A stretch of 64,000 nucleotides of DNA from Natronosalvus amylolyticus (GCF_024298845.1 NZ_CP101156.1:2356001-2420000), one strand, 5' to 3'. Shown: positions 32,351 through 40,737, counted from the first letter of the stretch. Notes: a model not told the origin generated them from the letters alone. Program-made: numbers and translations.

Positions 32351-34113
32351 GGTGTATCTTTGATTTTCAGGAAGGTGCCGACGCGTTGTGCAGCGTAAAG
32401 GGCGACAGCAAACGGGAGGGCATACCGGATGACGTCAACCAGCAGAACGAACCAGCCAGTTGCCGTTCCCAGCGGGTGCCACGTTTCGGTTGCTGTATCG
32501 CCGATATAGGCAGGCTGGTGTGACCGCCACGAGCCTGGGTGATAGGTTGCGGTGTAGATCCCTGGTTGGGTCACCGTAACTTCGACACGGCCAGAGAGAT
32601 CCGTCCGCACGATCTCGTTACCGACAGTGATGTACCCCGATCGGGAATCCTGCCCAATGACCGATAACCGAGGGTCATCAGCCCAGTTCTCGAGGGTAAT
32701 TGGCGACCCCGTTTCGACATCACGGAGTTCGATCAGGAACGTGGCCGTTTCCGCACTCGAGTCGAGACGTTCGATGGTGAGTTCACTCTCGCGGATCTCG
32801 CGTTCGGTGCTCCCATCCGGTTCAATGAGGTCCGCATGAACGCCACGGACGATTCCAGCCACCGCGATTTCGTCTCGGTCAATCGTATCATACCGGAGGG
32901 CGAGACCAGACGAATCCGTGTACGTGCCAGAAACAACGTCAATCTCGACGTTTTCGTGAATCGCAGGTTCAGGAGAATCACGCTCTCGACCCCAGACCTC
33001 GAGAATATCCGGGCCATCGCGTATCGGTTCAACCCGTGGGCCAATCGCAGAAGGATACGCATGGACGAATACCGGCCGTACACTGGAGTTGAATACTTCC
33101 TCACCGTGTCGAGTCCCCTGAGTGAGTTCGTCCCAGTCTGTGTCTCGAGCGGTATAATATCGCCAGATGCCGCGGACGTTTACCTCCCCATCGGAAGTAA
33201 GCGTGTAGCCATGCCACGGCTGTGAGGTATAGATGGCAACGCCAGCGTCACCATCTGGGTACCTTGCTTGGTAGACCGATGCCCGTAAGTCATACACGAC
33301 GACGTCGATATCGTGCGTGACCGTGACCGTTTCTTCGATTGTTCGGGTCTCGGTCTGCTCGCTATCGTTGTCGATCGTCGTGGTAACTTCCTCGAGTGCC
33401 GTCTCGATATCCGCCTCGAGGGTCAGCGTTGCTGGCCCACCACGTTCAAAATCGTACTCGAGCAGTGGCGTATGTGTCCCATCAGCCCGTACGTGTACGT
33501 CCCCATCGCGTTTTAGCCGGACTTCCTGAATAGACGTGCTCGTAAGTGAGCGTTCGACCGTCTGATTTTCATGAAGCGGCTGGCGCGAATTCTCGAGGCG
33601 AACTCGATAGTCGACAAATCCACGGACCTCACCGGTTGGTGCAACGTAGTACACAGAATCTGTCGGGTCTAAGTGCGCTTTCGTCGAGGGAAGTATCGCA
33701 AAGATCGTCGCGTGTGCATCAGCAATGGCCACCGAATCGACTCGCTCTGCATGTGAGGGGTAGACGGATGTATCGGTATCCCCAGCCTCGAGGTGAGGAA
33801 ATTCTGCACTCGTCCAGCGTGCAGCGGTATCCGGTGGCTCGCTGAACGTGATGTCGGTACAGGAAGCCAGTTCCTGCATCGCCGTCGGGGTGGTGCCAAA
33901 GCGTTCTTCGTATTCACCAACGCTGAGACACTCATTCGGCTCTTTTGACCACAGGGTCGCTGTCTCGTTCTCATCTAGTTGCACATCGTGACTGAGTTTG
34001 GCTGTGTGTCCGCCCTCGCCAGCACTCGCCGTCGGTAACGTGGTGAAGCTGAGAAACACAGCCACAGCTACCAGTGCCACGATGACTGCAGCCGTTCGAG
34101 CAGGGAGGGCCAT
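32347..34113 (-). CDS. Large surface protein with signal and C-terminal TM, conjugation operon
   Basis: A 588-residue protein from ATG 34113. An N-terminal signal segment (AAVIVALVAVAVFLSFTTLP, then TASAGE) is followed by about 500 residues of beta-rich extracellular sequence. Ser/Thr/Glu-rich parts include a repeat-like segment (LTLEADIETALEEVTTTIDN) and a later Ig-like part (PGIYTATYHPGSW). The C-terminal TM (LGTATGWFVLLVDVIRYALP, FAVALYAAQ) anchors it. It precedes the lipoprotein gene with a four-base overlap and follows the pilin-like gene by 26 bases. Such a protein could act as mating surface factor or channel component. No known family is recognised. Confidence 0.6.
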   Translation of the reverse strand: MALPARTAAVIVALVAVAVFLSFTTLPTASAGEGGHTAKLSHDVQLDENETATLWSKEPNECLSVGEYEERFGTTPTAMQELASCTDITFSEPPDTAARWTSAEFPHLEAGDTDTSVYPSHAERVDSVAIADAHATIFAILPSTKAHLDPTDSVYYVAPTGEVRGFVDYRVRLENSRQPLHENQTVERSLTSTSIQEVRLKRDGDVHVRADGTHTPLLEYDFERGGPATLTLEADIETALEEVTTTIDNDSEQTETRTIEETVTVTHDIDVVVYDLRASVYQARYPDGDAGVAIYTSQPWHGYTLTSDGEVNVRGIWRYYTARDTDWDELTQGTRHGEEVFNSSVRPVFVHAYPSAIGPRVEPIRDGPDILEVWGRERDSPEPAIHENVEIDVVSGTYTDSSGLALRYDTIDRDEIAVAGIVRGVHADLIEPDGSTEREIRESELTIERLDSSAETATFLIELRDVETGSPITLENWADDPRLSVIGQDSRSGYITVGNEIVRTDLSGRVEVTVTQPGIYTATYHPGSWRSHQPAYIGDTATETWHPLGTATGWFVLLVDVIRYALPFAVALYAAQRVGTFLKIKDTP

Positions 34114-34139
34114 GGGAGACTCGCCTAAAGGTGTGTTCC

Positions 34140-34556
34140 TTACCACGGAACGAGATTTACACAGTCTGCGAGCGGGAGCCCCATAACCGAGCCAGCAACG
34201 GTATACAGCGGGCCAAGTACGACCAGAATTACGGCTGACTTCAACGCCGTATGTTTGTGTTGTTTGAGGTCACGTTTCTGATCAACATTCATCGTGAACA
34301 TCTCGACGAGCGAGTCAGCCTGCCACACAACAACCAGGCCCATTATCCCGAGCGCGGTCGTAATCTGGAAGAATCCAGAGATCATTCCAGGGAGGGCTTC
34401 AGCTTCACAGACAACGCTGTCCTGTGCGAGTACTGGATCAACGGCAACCAACGAGAGGAGCGCTGTTATCGTGAGTGCCTGTCGAGTGACTCGAGTTCCG
34501 GTTGTCTGGGTATCGGTTCGGTCGAAGTCGATTGTGGAGGAGTCCGAAGATTGCAT
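34140..34556 (-). CDS. VirB2/TrbC-like pilin candidate
   Basis: A 138-residue protein from ATG 34556. It has a signal-like segment (ALTITALLSLVAVDPVLAQD, about 28-47), then two hydrophobic stretches (GFFQITTALGIMGLVVVWQA and ALKSAVILVVLGPLYTVAGS) with a charged turn between (NVDQKRDLKQHKHT). Two Cys are placed at SVVCEAEA and LADCVNL. This is the layout of VirB2/TrbC-like pilins, and its place as first gene of the operon supports it. The gene begins right next to the IS element right end at 34562, so the original promoter is probably displaced; transcription may now come from the element or be lost. Confidence 0.6.
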   Translation of the reverse strand: MQSSDSSTIDFDRTDTQTTGTRVTRQALTITALLSLVAVDPVLAQDSVVCEAEALPGMISGFFQITTALGIMGLVVVWQADSLVEMFTMNVDQKRDLKQHKHTALKSAVILVVLGPLYTVAGSVMGLPLADCVNLVPW

Positions 34557-34635
34557 AGGTGCTTTGACCTCCTCCCGCACCTGAAGTCGCGGGAATCCCA
34601 CCATGGAATTTCAGGCCGAGCGCGGCCCTAAGGTT

Positions 34636-35871
34636 TCAAGACGCATGCGTTCCACGCGTCACTTGCTGGGTGTCAGCATCGGCGTGGCTGTCTTGCGGGC
34701 CGGTCAAACGGCCCCCTTCCTCAGCCGAGTCATCGCCACTCATGTGTTCTCTTGAATGGCTCTCTCCGCTGAGGTGGCGATCTGCTATATTGAGTGCGGC
34801 GTTGACGTCCGCGTGGTACTCCGAGACCCAACACGCCGAGTTGGAACACGTGAACGTCGCTTGATCAGGGCGGTAGCCCTGTTCCCCACAACAGTGGCAC
34901 GTCTTCGAGGTGTACGCGGGATTAACCGTCGCCACACGAATTCCTTTCTCAGCCGCCTTGTAGCGGAGTTGGGCGTGCATCTTCGCAAAGCCCCATCCGT
35001 GAAGTCGGCGGTTCATGAACGCGCCGTAGTCCATGTTCTCACGGATGTGCGTCAAGTCTTCCAGAACTAACACGGGGTTCTCGAACTGGTCGGCGTAGGC
35101 GACGGCCTCCGACGTGACCGTGTGAAGAATGTCGTCTATCTGTCGCCAGAGTGTATCCCCGTAGGACTCTACGATACGTTCGCTTCTGCGTTGCTGAAGA
35201 CGTCGAGTCGCCGTGAAATACGTCTCACGAAGTTGTCGAACTCGCTTACCTTCGTCGTTCCAGAGGTTGGGTTCAGTCGGGGAGTCGCGCTCGTTACGGT
35301 GACACACCGTTATCAAAGAGGCTTCCCCGATGTCTACCCCAATCGGCGTTTCAGACGCCGAACTGGCTCGTTCCTCCACGTCCCGTGTGGCGACGATGTG
35401 GAAGTACCACACACCATCGCGGTCGAACAGCCGACACTCGCCCATCTTTGCGTCCCCCGCGTGCAACGCTTCCAGCCACTCTCGCTGTTCGGGATTCGGT
35501 TGGGCAGGCAACCAGAGATGGTAGTCGTTGTGATGCGGGATTTTGACGTACCACTCGATGGCGTTCTGTGGCTTGTGGTCGAGTTTTGGGCCTTCGTTCG
35601 TGAACCGGACAGGGTGGTCGTCGTGAAGTTCCTTAGCGTCGTAACTCCCGCCACAAAGTTGTGGGACGTACTTTTTGAGCGCGTTCTTCGCGTACCCGCT
35701 CAGGTCGTAGTTGACCACCACGTCGTTGGCCGCCGACTGTGAGGTGCAATTCGCGTTGAACGCGGCTTCAAGGGCGTCTTGGTACGCCTGTTTCGTCTCA
35801 CAGAGTTTTCGGTGCTTGTGGGCGTTCGGTTCCACAAGCTTGAGTTCCAGCGTCTCGGTGAGTTCGGTCAC
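34636..35871 (-). CDS. tnpB: TnpB-type RNA-guided nuclease of the complete element
   Basis: A 411-residue TnpB from GTG 35871. RuvC motif I PIGVDIGEASLITV, motif II LVLEDLTHIRENMDYG (acid present) and motif III YHADVNAALNIADR are visible. Zinc Cys pairs are CHCCG and CSNSAC. The N-terminus VTELTETLELKLVEPNAHKH is typical of the haloarchaeal ISH-type family. The C-terminal tail is long, acidic and Gly-rich and carries no motif. Overlap of the GTG with the tnpA stop means coupled translation. Catalytic acids look intact. Confidence 0.85.
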   Translation of the reverse strand: MTELTETLELKLVEPNAHKHRKLCETKQAYQDALEAAFNANCTSQSAANDVVVNYDLSGYAKNALKKYVPQLCGGSYDAKELHDDHPVRFTNEGPKLDHKPQNAIEWYVKIPHHNDYHLWLPAQPNPEQREWLEALHAGDAKMGECRLFDRDGVWYFHIVATRDVEERASSASETPIGVDIGEASLITVCHRNERDSPTEPNLWNDEGKRVRQLRETYFTATRRLQQRRSERIVESYGDTLWRQIDDILHTVTSEAVAYADQFENPVLVLEDLTHIRENMDYGAFMNRRLHGWGFAKMHAQLRYKAAEKGIRVATVNPAYTSKTCHCCGEQGYRPDQATFTCSNSACWVSEYHADVNAALNIADRHLSGESHSREHMSGDDSAEEGGRLTGPQDSHADADTQQVTRGTHAS

Positions 35872-36257
35872 GTATCCCCCTCCTCCTGACGCTGGATATA
35901 GTCTTGAACCGTTTCGCTTGAGACGTGCCCTGCTGTTCCCGCGTAGTAGCCACGCGCCCACTTGATTTTCTCGCCGTCGTGGTCGGCGTAGCGGTGGTTG
36001 TATTTCCGCGAACTGATGCCTTTGAACCAGTTGGCGAGCAGCGACGGCGCGTGCTTCGGTGGACTACTCACGAACAGGTGAACGTGGTCGGGTTGGACGG
36101 TAAGGTCGATTATGTCCAATCCTTTTTCGTCGGCGATTTCGTGGAGGATTCGACGCACACGGTCTTCGACCTCGTTACCCAGTACCGAGTTGCGGTACTT
36201 GGGCAACCACACTATGTGGTAGCTAAGGTTGTAAGTCGCGTGCCGTGTGGTCTTCAT
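35868..36257 (-). CDS. tnpA: Y1 HUH transposase TnpA of IS200/IS605
   Basis: A 129-residue Y1 transposase. The HUH motif is in VQPDHVHLFVSSPP (about 56-69), the catalytic Tyr in ETVQDYIQRQEEG (about 119), and the N-terminus is YNLSYHIVWLPKYRNSVL. These proteins excise and insert the element as single-stranded circles between subterminal hairpins. Complete in length and motif, so it could drive this element and may also mobilise the tnpB-only elements nearby in trans. It overlaps tnpB by four bases. Confidence 0.9.
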   Translation of the reverse strand: MKTTRHATYNLSYHIVWLPKYRNSVLGNEVEDRVRRILHEIADEKGLDIIDLTVQPDHVHLFVSSPPKHAPSLLANWFKGISSRKYNHRYADHDGEKIKWARGYYAGTAGHVSSETVQDYIQRQEEGDT

Positions 36258-36300
36258 CCGTACTGTATACTATGGCTAGTACTAGCTTAAAACTACCTAA

Positions 36301-36600
36301 TGGCGTGGGAAATCCAGCGGTTCGTAGCAACGCGGATCGGACGTACTATGCCTACCGCTCGACCCGCGCCTGAAGACGAGGGTATGCGCTCGCACTATGT
36401 ATCACGCCAGCAAATGAACGCACAAACAAGGGAGAGAATCGCTACTCCGGAGCGAGATCACACTGTCGTCTGTTTCAACTGGTATCCAGACCGAGAGACC
36501 TGCAACAAATGCACATCCGCAAAGTCATAAATAACCAGTAATCACATTCATTTTGTGGTGAATCTCATTATCCATAGGTTGATTAAATATCTTTCTAGTT
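36301..36600. repeat. IS-end remnant and decayed DNA
   Basis: CGCGCCTGAAGACGAGGG followed by TATGCGCTCGCACTATGTAT and CA (36365-36406) also occurs with few changes at 42637-42677, where it follows a hairpin start. The stretch 36407-36530 can be read as a short frame ending CFNWYPDRETCNKCTSAKS with a CxxC-like Cys pair, possibly the end of an old gene. The stretch to 36761 is AT-rich with no gene seen. Confidence 0.4.
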
Positions 36601-36761
36601 TTAAACTGTGGAATTATTAGGATATATTTCGCTGAGAGTCTTACGGACAGTCAGAAGGCGACCGATGGAAACTAGCGGATCTAGGAAGAGGATGTGCACT
36701 CGAGAAACAGCTCTTCAACGTCGAAACAAAATATATTGCGCACTCGGTTAGGGCGGGGATG

Positions 36762-37235
36762 TCAATCTGTTTCTTCGTCAAGTCGGAACGTTGCACGTAC
36801 TGATTCTGGGAGTGGTGGTCGTGGAGCCATTTCGTGCCGTTCAATTTTCTCGTGCTTTCGCGTTTTCTGGTGGACGGCTCGCGCCACTGGGACGCCCTTA
36901 AGATAGTTGAAGTCCCCAAGGATGTCGACACCGTATTCAGTAAAGCCGTAAAATTTCCATGGCAAGCCGCGCTTTTCTTTGTTTGGGGGATGCTCGTAGA
37001 TTGCAAGCAGGTCTGCTTCAACCAGCACGTCCAGTTGCTCTTGCACAGTCTTTTTTGATTTGCTCGGAATGAAATGGTTAATTTCATCGGCTGACGCGAG
37101 GATTTTCGGGTGCCCCACGAGCGCCTGAATAATGCTGTGTCGAGTTTCCTGTGACAGCAGCGCCATCAGTTCACGCTGACGCTCTAAGGGATTTTCTGCG
37201 TGCTCGCCTGTGGAGAACGTGGAGATGTCGGCCAT
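36762..37235 (-). CDS. ArsR-like winged-helix regulator
   Basis: A 157-residue protein from ATG 37235. Residues 15-90 are a winged helix of ArsR type: RQRELMALLSQETRHSIIQA, then KKTVQEQLDVLVEADLLAIY and a wing with WKFYGFTEYG. The C-terminal 45 residues are basic and disordered. Haloarchaeal relatives control nearby stress or mobile genes. It is divergent from the 37337 gene with 101 bases between, holding two ACCA-N3-TGGT dyads, so it probably controls both. The signal is unknown. Confidence 0.7.
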   Translation of the reverse strand: MADISTFSTGEHAENPLERQRELMALLSQETRHSIIQALVGHPKILASADEINHFIPSKSKKTVQEQLDVLVEADLLAIYEHPPNKEKRGLPWKFYGFTEYGVDILGDFNYLKGVPVARAVHQKTRKHEKIERHEMAPRPPLPESVRATFRLDEETD

Positions 37236-37296
37236 TGTCAACTGAAGTTACGTTATCAGGCCACATAAATACAATGGGTTGACTTAACATAGTCAG

Positions 37297-37332
37297 ACCA
37301 ATATGGTTAAATTGGTTTCTGACCATACTGGT
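37297..37332. promoter_or_regulatory. Two ACCA-N3-TGGT dyads in a divergent promoter
   Basis: ACCA-ATA-TGGT (37297-37307) and ACCA-TAC-TGGT (37322-37332) are 25 bases apart, so they are on nearly the same face of the helix. The second ends four bases before the ATG at 37337, so the plus-strand transcript must be almost leaderless, and a bound protein would block the start. They lie between the ArsR-like gene and the 37337 gene, hence probable operators of the ArsR-like protein. Confidence 0.5.
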
Positions 37333-37336
37333 TAGT

Positions 37337-38083
37337 ATGGACAGAATACCGGAGAACACCGAAGAACTCACAGATTTTATCCTGAACGATCTTCTCTATG
37401 GCCTCGAACTCGATCCAGTAGACAGTGAACAACTTCTATTGTATATGCAAGAGCGGCATGAGCACCTCTTTGGCCCACATTCGACGTATTTTGTGTTGGG
37501 TAGCTACGAACCACCGTTCAAATATCGTCTCGACGAAGCGCTTGATGTACTGAACCATCGCCACGATGCCTACGCGTATTTGCTCGCGACGCAGCCCGAT
37601 CTCGAGGTGTCAGACGACATTCCGGATCTCAAAGTAAAATTCTTTTTACACGCCCTCTACGCAGATTCGATCCCACTGGTCCTTGAACACGATACAGGTG
37701 GGGCAGTCGTCGAATTTGGGCGTGTTGAACGCCCATGGCTGCTCGACCGTACGTATCTCTTCCCTCGGGCGCAGGAGGAACATTATAAAGATGACTCCCT
37801 CCTCACAACACAAGATGCGATACATGCTCGGGCCGTCGAGCTAGCATATCATGCTGATGATCTCGACAGGGAACTTTCTACACTCGCTGAATGCGCTCGT
37901 AACCACGGGCTGGACATTTCGGTGCAAGATCTTAAAGCGTATTTGCAGTCTGAACTCGGTGGTCGAACTCCGTCATATAGCGGAGTCATAACTGATTCTC
38001 TCGTTCACCTCAGCTCATTAAACCAGTGTTTTTCCTGGACTACGGCTGAGGAACTCAAAGAGCAATTGTCAAATGTTCCCTGA
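37337..38083 (+). CDS. Hypothetical protein, divergent from the ArsR-like gene
   Basis: A 248-residue protein starting right next to a dyad operator. It reads RIPENTEELTDFILNDLLYG at the start and has helical parts with charged faces (HRHDAYAYLLATQPD; IHARAVELAYHADDLDREL). No motif, signal or TM is seen and I do not recognise the family. Tight control by the adjacent regulator suggests a protein whose overproduction matters, but this is inference. It ends 42 bases before an HTH gene in the same direction. Confidence 0.5.
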   Translation: MDRIPENTEELTDFILNDLLYGLELDPVDSEQLLLYMQERHEHLFGPHSTYFVLGSYEPPFKYRLDEALDVLNHRHDAYAYLLATQPDLEVSDDIPDLKVKFFLHALYADSIPLVLEHDTGGAVVEFGRVERPWLLDRTYLFPRAQEEHYKDDSLLTTQDAIHARAVELAYHADDLDRELSTLAECARNHGLDISVQDLKAYLQSELGGRTPSYSGVITDSLVHLSSLNQCFSWTTAEELKEQLSNVP

Positions 38084-38125
38084 ATATGCGATAATTATAT
38101 TGCGCACTCGATCATATTTCTACAC

Positions 38126-38647
38126 ATGGGTAACCGAGACGATGAACACGGTCCGCCACCATCGGACTTTTCGGAGGAACTCGACGACCGTCTTCGTTCT
38201 GCACCAACTGATGAACGGGTATATCGAGTCGCTCTCGAACTGTATGAGCCCACTCGAGTATCCGAGATCGCATCACGTGCTGAGTGTTCAAAGAACGCTG
38301 CACGCCGTCACCTGAACCGCTTAACCGATATCGGACTGTTGACCCGCGTTATGAACAATCCTGAGGCATTTGAGCGGAATGAATCCTATTTCGAATGGCG
38401 TCGACTCAACCGACTCGCCCAGTTGAGTGAAGAGGAGTACAAAAGTCGGCTTGGGGAACTCCTCTCCGAAAATGATGCCTATCGAGAGAAATATGATGCT
38501 GAGAAACCAGGTGAGATCGACCCGCTCGAGTACGGAGATCCCGAACGCGTTTGGTTGGATCTGAACAATTGGGCGGCAATCCAGACGTCGATTCGTGACC
38601 TCCGTCGATCACAAGAAAACGGAGCGGTCGATGAAGGGGTAGTCTGA
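38126..38647 (+). CDS. HTH protein of a two-gene pair (first copy)
   Basis: A 173-residue protein. Residues 25-75 hold a winged helix: ERVYRVALELYEPTRVSEIA and KNAARRHLNRLTDIGLLTRV. The second half is a coiled, acidic region with LSEEEYKSRLGELLSENDAY, then a conserved WLDLNNWAAIQTSIRDLR. It matches the plan of the 43156-43740 product (winged helix, then IRNLKSDIKHYRNEYDV and WIAISQWRALEENLKLAQ). Its stop is two bases ahead of the next gene's GTG. The family appears in haloarchaeal accessory DNA as DUF7342-type HTH proteins. As the first gene of the pair it is probably the antitoxin or repressor. Confidence 0.65.
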   Translation: MGNRDDEHGPPPSDFSEELDDRLRSAPTDERVYRVALELYEPTRVSEIASRAECSKNAARRHLNRLTDIGLLTRVMNNPEAFERNESYFEWRRLNRLAQLSEEEYKSRLGELLSENDAYREKYDAEKPGEIDPLEYGDPERVWLDLNNWAAIQTSIRDLRRSQENGAVDEGVV

Positions 38648-38649
38648 GC

Positions 38650-39108
38650 GTGGATCATGGAACGCACGACCGAGACACGAACCATGCACTTCTACGCGAA
38701 ATAGCCTCTTTGCTCGCGGATGAATCATGGATTGCACAGATTTCTGTCTTTCCATCGAACCGCCCCGAATCAATTGTCATATTTCCCGTTTCTCAGTATT
38801 ACCCGCCCGAGCACATTGCAGAGATCTATGTCGAGATTCAATCATACACGAACGGCGATTTCCACATTACCTATTTCGAAGATCATCACGGGGTTGACTG
38901 GGTATGTAGATGGGATCGGCATGAAAGCCCAGACTATACTCGAGATCACTTTCATGCACCTCCGGATGCACAACACGCAGATGGCGAAAGCCGAGATTAT
39001 CCACGTGAATTGTTGACCGTGATTTCACAGGTGGTGACATCCTGGGTGTACAACCGAATCGAGGCCCTCTGGGAAGAAGTGGAGAAGTCGAATTCTTCCT
39101 GTAGCTGA
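38650..39108 (+). CDS. Partner protein with HFHxPPxA motif (first copy)
   Basis: A 152-residue protein from GTG 38650, two bases after the HTH gene. The core has VEIQSYTNGDFHITYFEDHH, then YTRDHFHAPPDAQHADGESR at about 104-123. The partner of the second pair (42676-43155) shares PDQHFHEPPKASSETAVQSC and a similar helical end (VISQVVTSWVYNRIEALWEE versus LVARAILKIWRRGYET). The two pairs thus share gene order and a signature of two His residues followed by two Pro. I know no function; a toxin partner is the simplest reading. Confidence 0.55.
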   Translation: MDHGTHDRDTNHALLREIASLLADESWIAQISVFPSNRPESIVIFPVSQYYPPEHIAEIYVEIQSYTNGDFHITYFEDHHGVDWVCRWDRHESPDYTRDHFHAPPDAQHADGESRDYPRELLTVISQVVTSWVYNRIEALWEEVEKSNSSCS

Positions 39109-39144
39109 ACGGTATATTGGCCTTTCCACAGGGGGAACAGCTAA

Positions 39145-39167
39145 GTCATTATTGCGATAATCATTAT
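39145..39167 (+). promoter_or_regulatory. Near-palindromic operator ahead of the AAA/DUF234 ATPase
   Basis: TCATTATTGCGATAATCA, an imperfect 18-base palindrome, ends seven bases before the ATG at 39175. A second copy with one mismatch in its arms (TCATTATCGCGGTAATGA) lies at the same distance from the broken ATPase start at 40609. The conservation of site and spacing marks it as a real control site, perhaps bound by the winged helix inside the ATPase itself. Confidence 0.55.
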
Positions 39168-39174
39168 CTAGAGT

Positions 39175-40566
39175 ATGACCTTCTATGATCGGTGCAACGA
39201 ACTCGAGGCCCTCGAGACTGCAGCTGCATCACCGGACTATGAGTTTTATGTGGTCTATGGCCGACGTCGCGTCGGGAAGACCGAATTGCTCAAAACCTTT
39301 TGTGCTGATCGACCACATATCTATTTCCTCGCTGCTCAGGAGTCAGAACACCGCCAGCGTGAGAAGTTTATCGAGCAAGTTGCCGACTACTTCGATGATC
39401 GTATCCCCCGAATCGAGGGGTGGGACGATGCGTTCGACTATCTCGGAGAAAAGATCGCTGACGAACAGATTGTGGTTGTCATCGATGAATTTCCGTATCT
39501 GATCGAAGAAAACGACTCCCTACCATCGTATGTGCAGTCGTTTGTCGACGAACGACTCCAGGACACAGATTCGATGCTCGTCCTCTGTGGCTCGAGCGTG
39601 AGTACGATGGAGTCAGAAGTTCTCGGTCACAAGAGTCCCCTGCACGGCCGTCGTACGGGTCAGATCGATCTACAGCCGTTCTCGTTCAAACAAGCCCGAG
39701 AGGCGATTGCATACGAGTTCGAAGAAGCAATCCAATCGTACGCAGTCACCGGTGGTACGCCGATGTATCTCACTCGCTTTGATTATGAGTGTTCACTCAA
39801 TGACAATATCCGAACGCATATCCTATCTCCAACGGGGATCCTCTACAACGAACCGGAGTTCCTCTTGCGCACTGAATTGCGAAATCCTTCGCGATACATG
39901 AGTATCCTCGAAGCGGTCGCGTTAGGACACACAACGCCGAATGAAATTTCGGGAGGGACCGGTATTGACGTTGGGCCACTGTCGAAATACCTGCAGACAC
40001 TTCGCCGGCTTCGCCTCCTTGATCGTGAGGTGCCCATCACGGAATCTAGGAAGAAGTCGAAGCGATCGCGCTATCACATCGCGGACGAATTCCTCCGCTT
40101 CTGGTTTCGATATGTCGAGCCGAACCGCTCGAGTATTGAGGAAGCACCCGACATCGTCTTAGAAGGCACTATCCAGCCAGACCTTCCCAACCACGTTGCA
40201 CCGACGTTTGAGGATATCTGTCGGGAAGCAATCTGGGAAGCGATTCGTAGTAGCGAAATCGAGCCCTACTCCGAAGTTGGCCGCTGGTGGTATGGCGAAC
40301 ACGAAATTGATATCGTGGGCTTGGCACCGAACACTGACCGGATCCTGTTCGCCGAATGTAAGTGGACGAACGAACCGGTCGGGTACTCGCTCGTCAACGA
40401 CCTCCGAGATAAAGCTGAAAACGTCAGGTGGGGCCCGGGAACACGAAGTGAGCAGTATGCGCTTTTCTCGAAATCCGGTTTTGTCGACGGACTCGAACAG
40501 GACGTAGAAGACAATGAGAAGTGGTTGTTCTTCGACCTCAGTAACCTCAACTCAATTCTCTCATGA
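39175..40566 (+). CDS. AAA ATPase with winged helix and DUF234 nuclease-like tail
   Basis: A 463-residue protein of the archaeal MCA-type ATPase group. It has Walker A VVYGRRRVGKTELLK (about 26-40), Walker B VVVIDEFPYLIEEN (about 102-115), a winged helix (GGTGIDVGPLSKYLQTLRRL, about 262-281), and a DUF234 tail with EHEIDIVGLA and FAECKWTNEPVG, the E..D..ExK of a restriction-endonuclease-like fold. The role of the family is unsettled; mobility, defence and regulation have been proposed. It has its own operator (39145-39167). A fragment of another member lies at 22462 and a broken start at 40609, so the region has held at least three. Confidence 0.8.
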   Translation: MTFYDRCNELEALETAAASPDYEFYVVYGRRRVGKTELLKTFCADRPHIYFLAAQESEHRQREKFIEQVADYFDDRIPRIEGWDDAFDYLGEKIADEQIVVVIDEFPYLIEENDSLPSYVQSFVDERLQDTDSMLVLCGSSVSTMESEVLGHKSPLHGRRTGQIDLQPFSFKQAREAIAYEFEEAIQSYAVTGGTPMYLTRFDYECSLNDNIRTHILSPTGILYNEPEFLLRTELRNPSRYMSILEAVALGHTTPNEISGGTGIDVGPLSKYLQTLRRLRLLDREVPITESRKKSKRSRYHIADEFLRFWFRYVEPNRSSIEEAPDIVLEGTIQPDLPNHVAPTFEDICREAIWEAIRSSEIEPYSEVGRWWYGEHEIDIVGLAPNTDRILFAECKWTNEPVGYSLVNDLRDKAENVRWGPGTRSEQYALFSKSGFVDGLEQDVEDNEKWLFFDLSNLNSILS

Positions 40567-40578
40567 GAGTGGTTATAG

Positions 40579-40689
40579 GTCATTATCGCGGTAATGATTA
40601 TTAGGGGTATGACCTTCTACGATCGTGGCAACGAACACGAAGCCCTCGAGGCTGCAGCCGTATCACCGGGCTACGAGTTTTGTTTTTGA
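40579..40689 (+). pseudogene. Duplicated operator and start of an AAA/DUF234 ATPase, truncated
   Basis: The 111 bases repeat the operator and first 26 codons of the gene at 39175, with changes: MTFYDRGNEHEALEAAAVSP then GYEF, cut by a TGA at 40687. The operator-to-ATG distance is the same as in the intact copy. The remainder of the gene is missing and the tnpB right end starts at about 40740. This is either a remnant of a tandem duplication or of a second paralogue. Confidence 0.7.
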
Positions 40690-40737
40690 ACAACGTCCTC
40701 GAGAGTGAAGAGCTGTAAATCGTCACGTGCTGAGACG

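Larger units (their letters stand above)
34562..36300 (-). mobile_element. Complete IS200/IS605-type element with tnpA and tnpB
   Basis: Right end at 34562-34605: TGACCTCCTCCCGCACCTGA with AGTCGCGGGAATCCC forms the hairpin with a CTGAAG loop. It is followed by tnpB (34636-35871), tnpA (35868-36257) and a left end with CTAGTACTAG at about 36275-36284. Both genes are intact and overlap by four bases (GTGA), so this is the one autonomous element of the window. It sits directly ahead of the conjugation operon. Confidence 0.7.

Noticed and set aside
38996-39000. HFH motif of the paired genes as an HUH relaxase or transposase
   Set aside because: The H-x-H is followed by Pro-Pro and no catalytic Tyr lies at the expected distance; the fold cues differ from TnpA at 35868.
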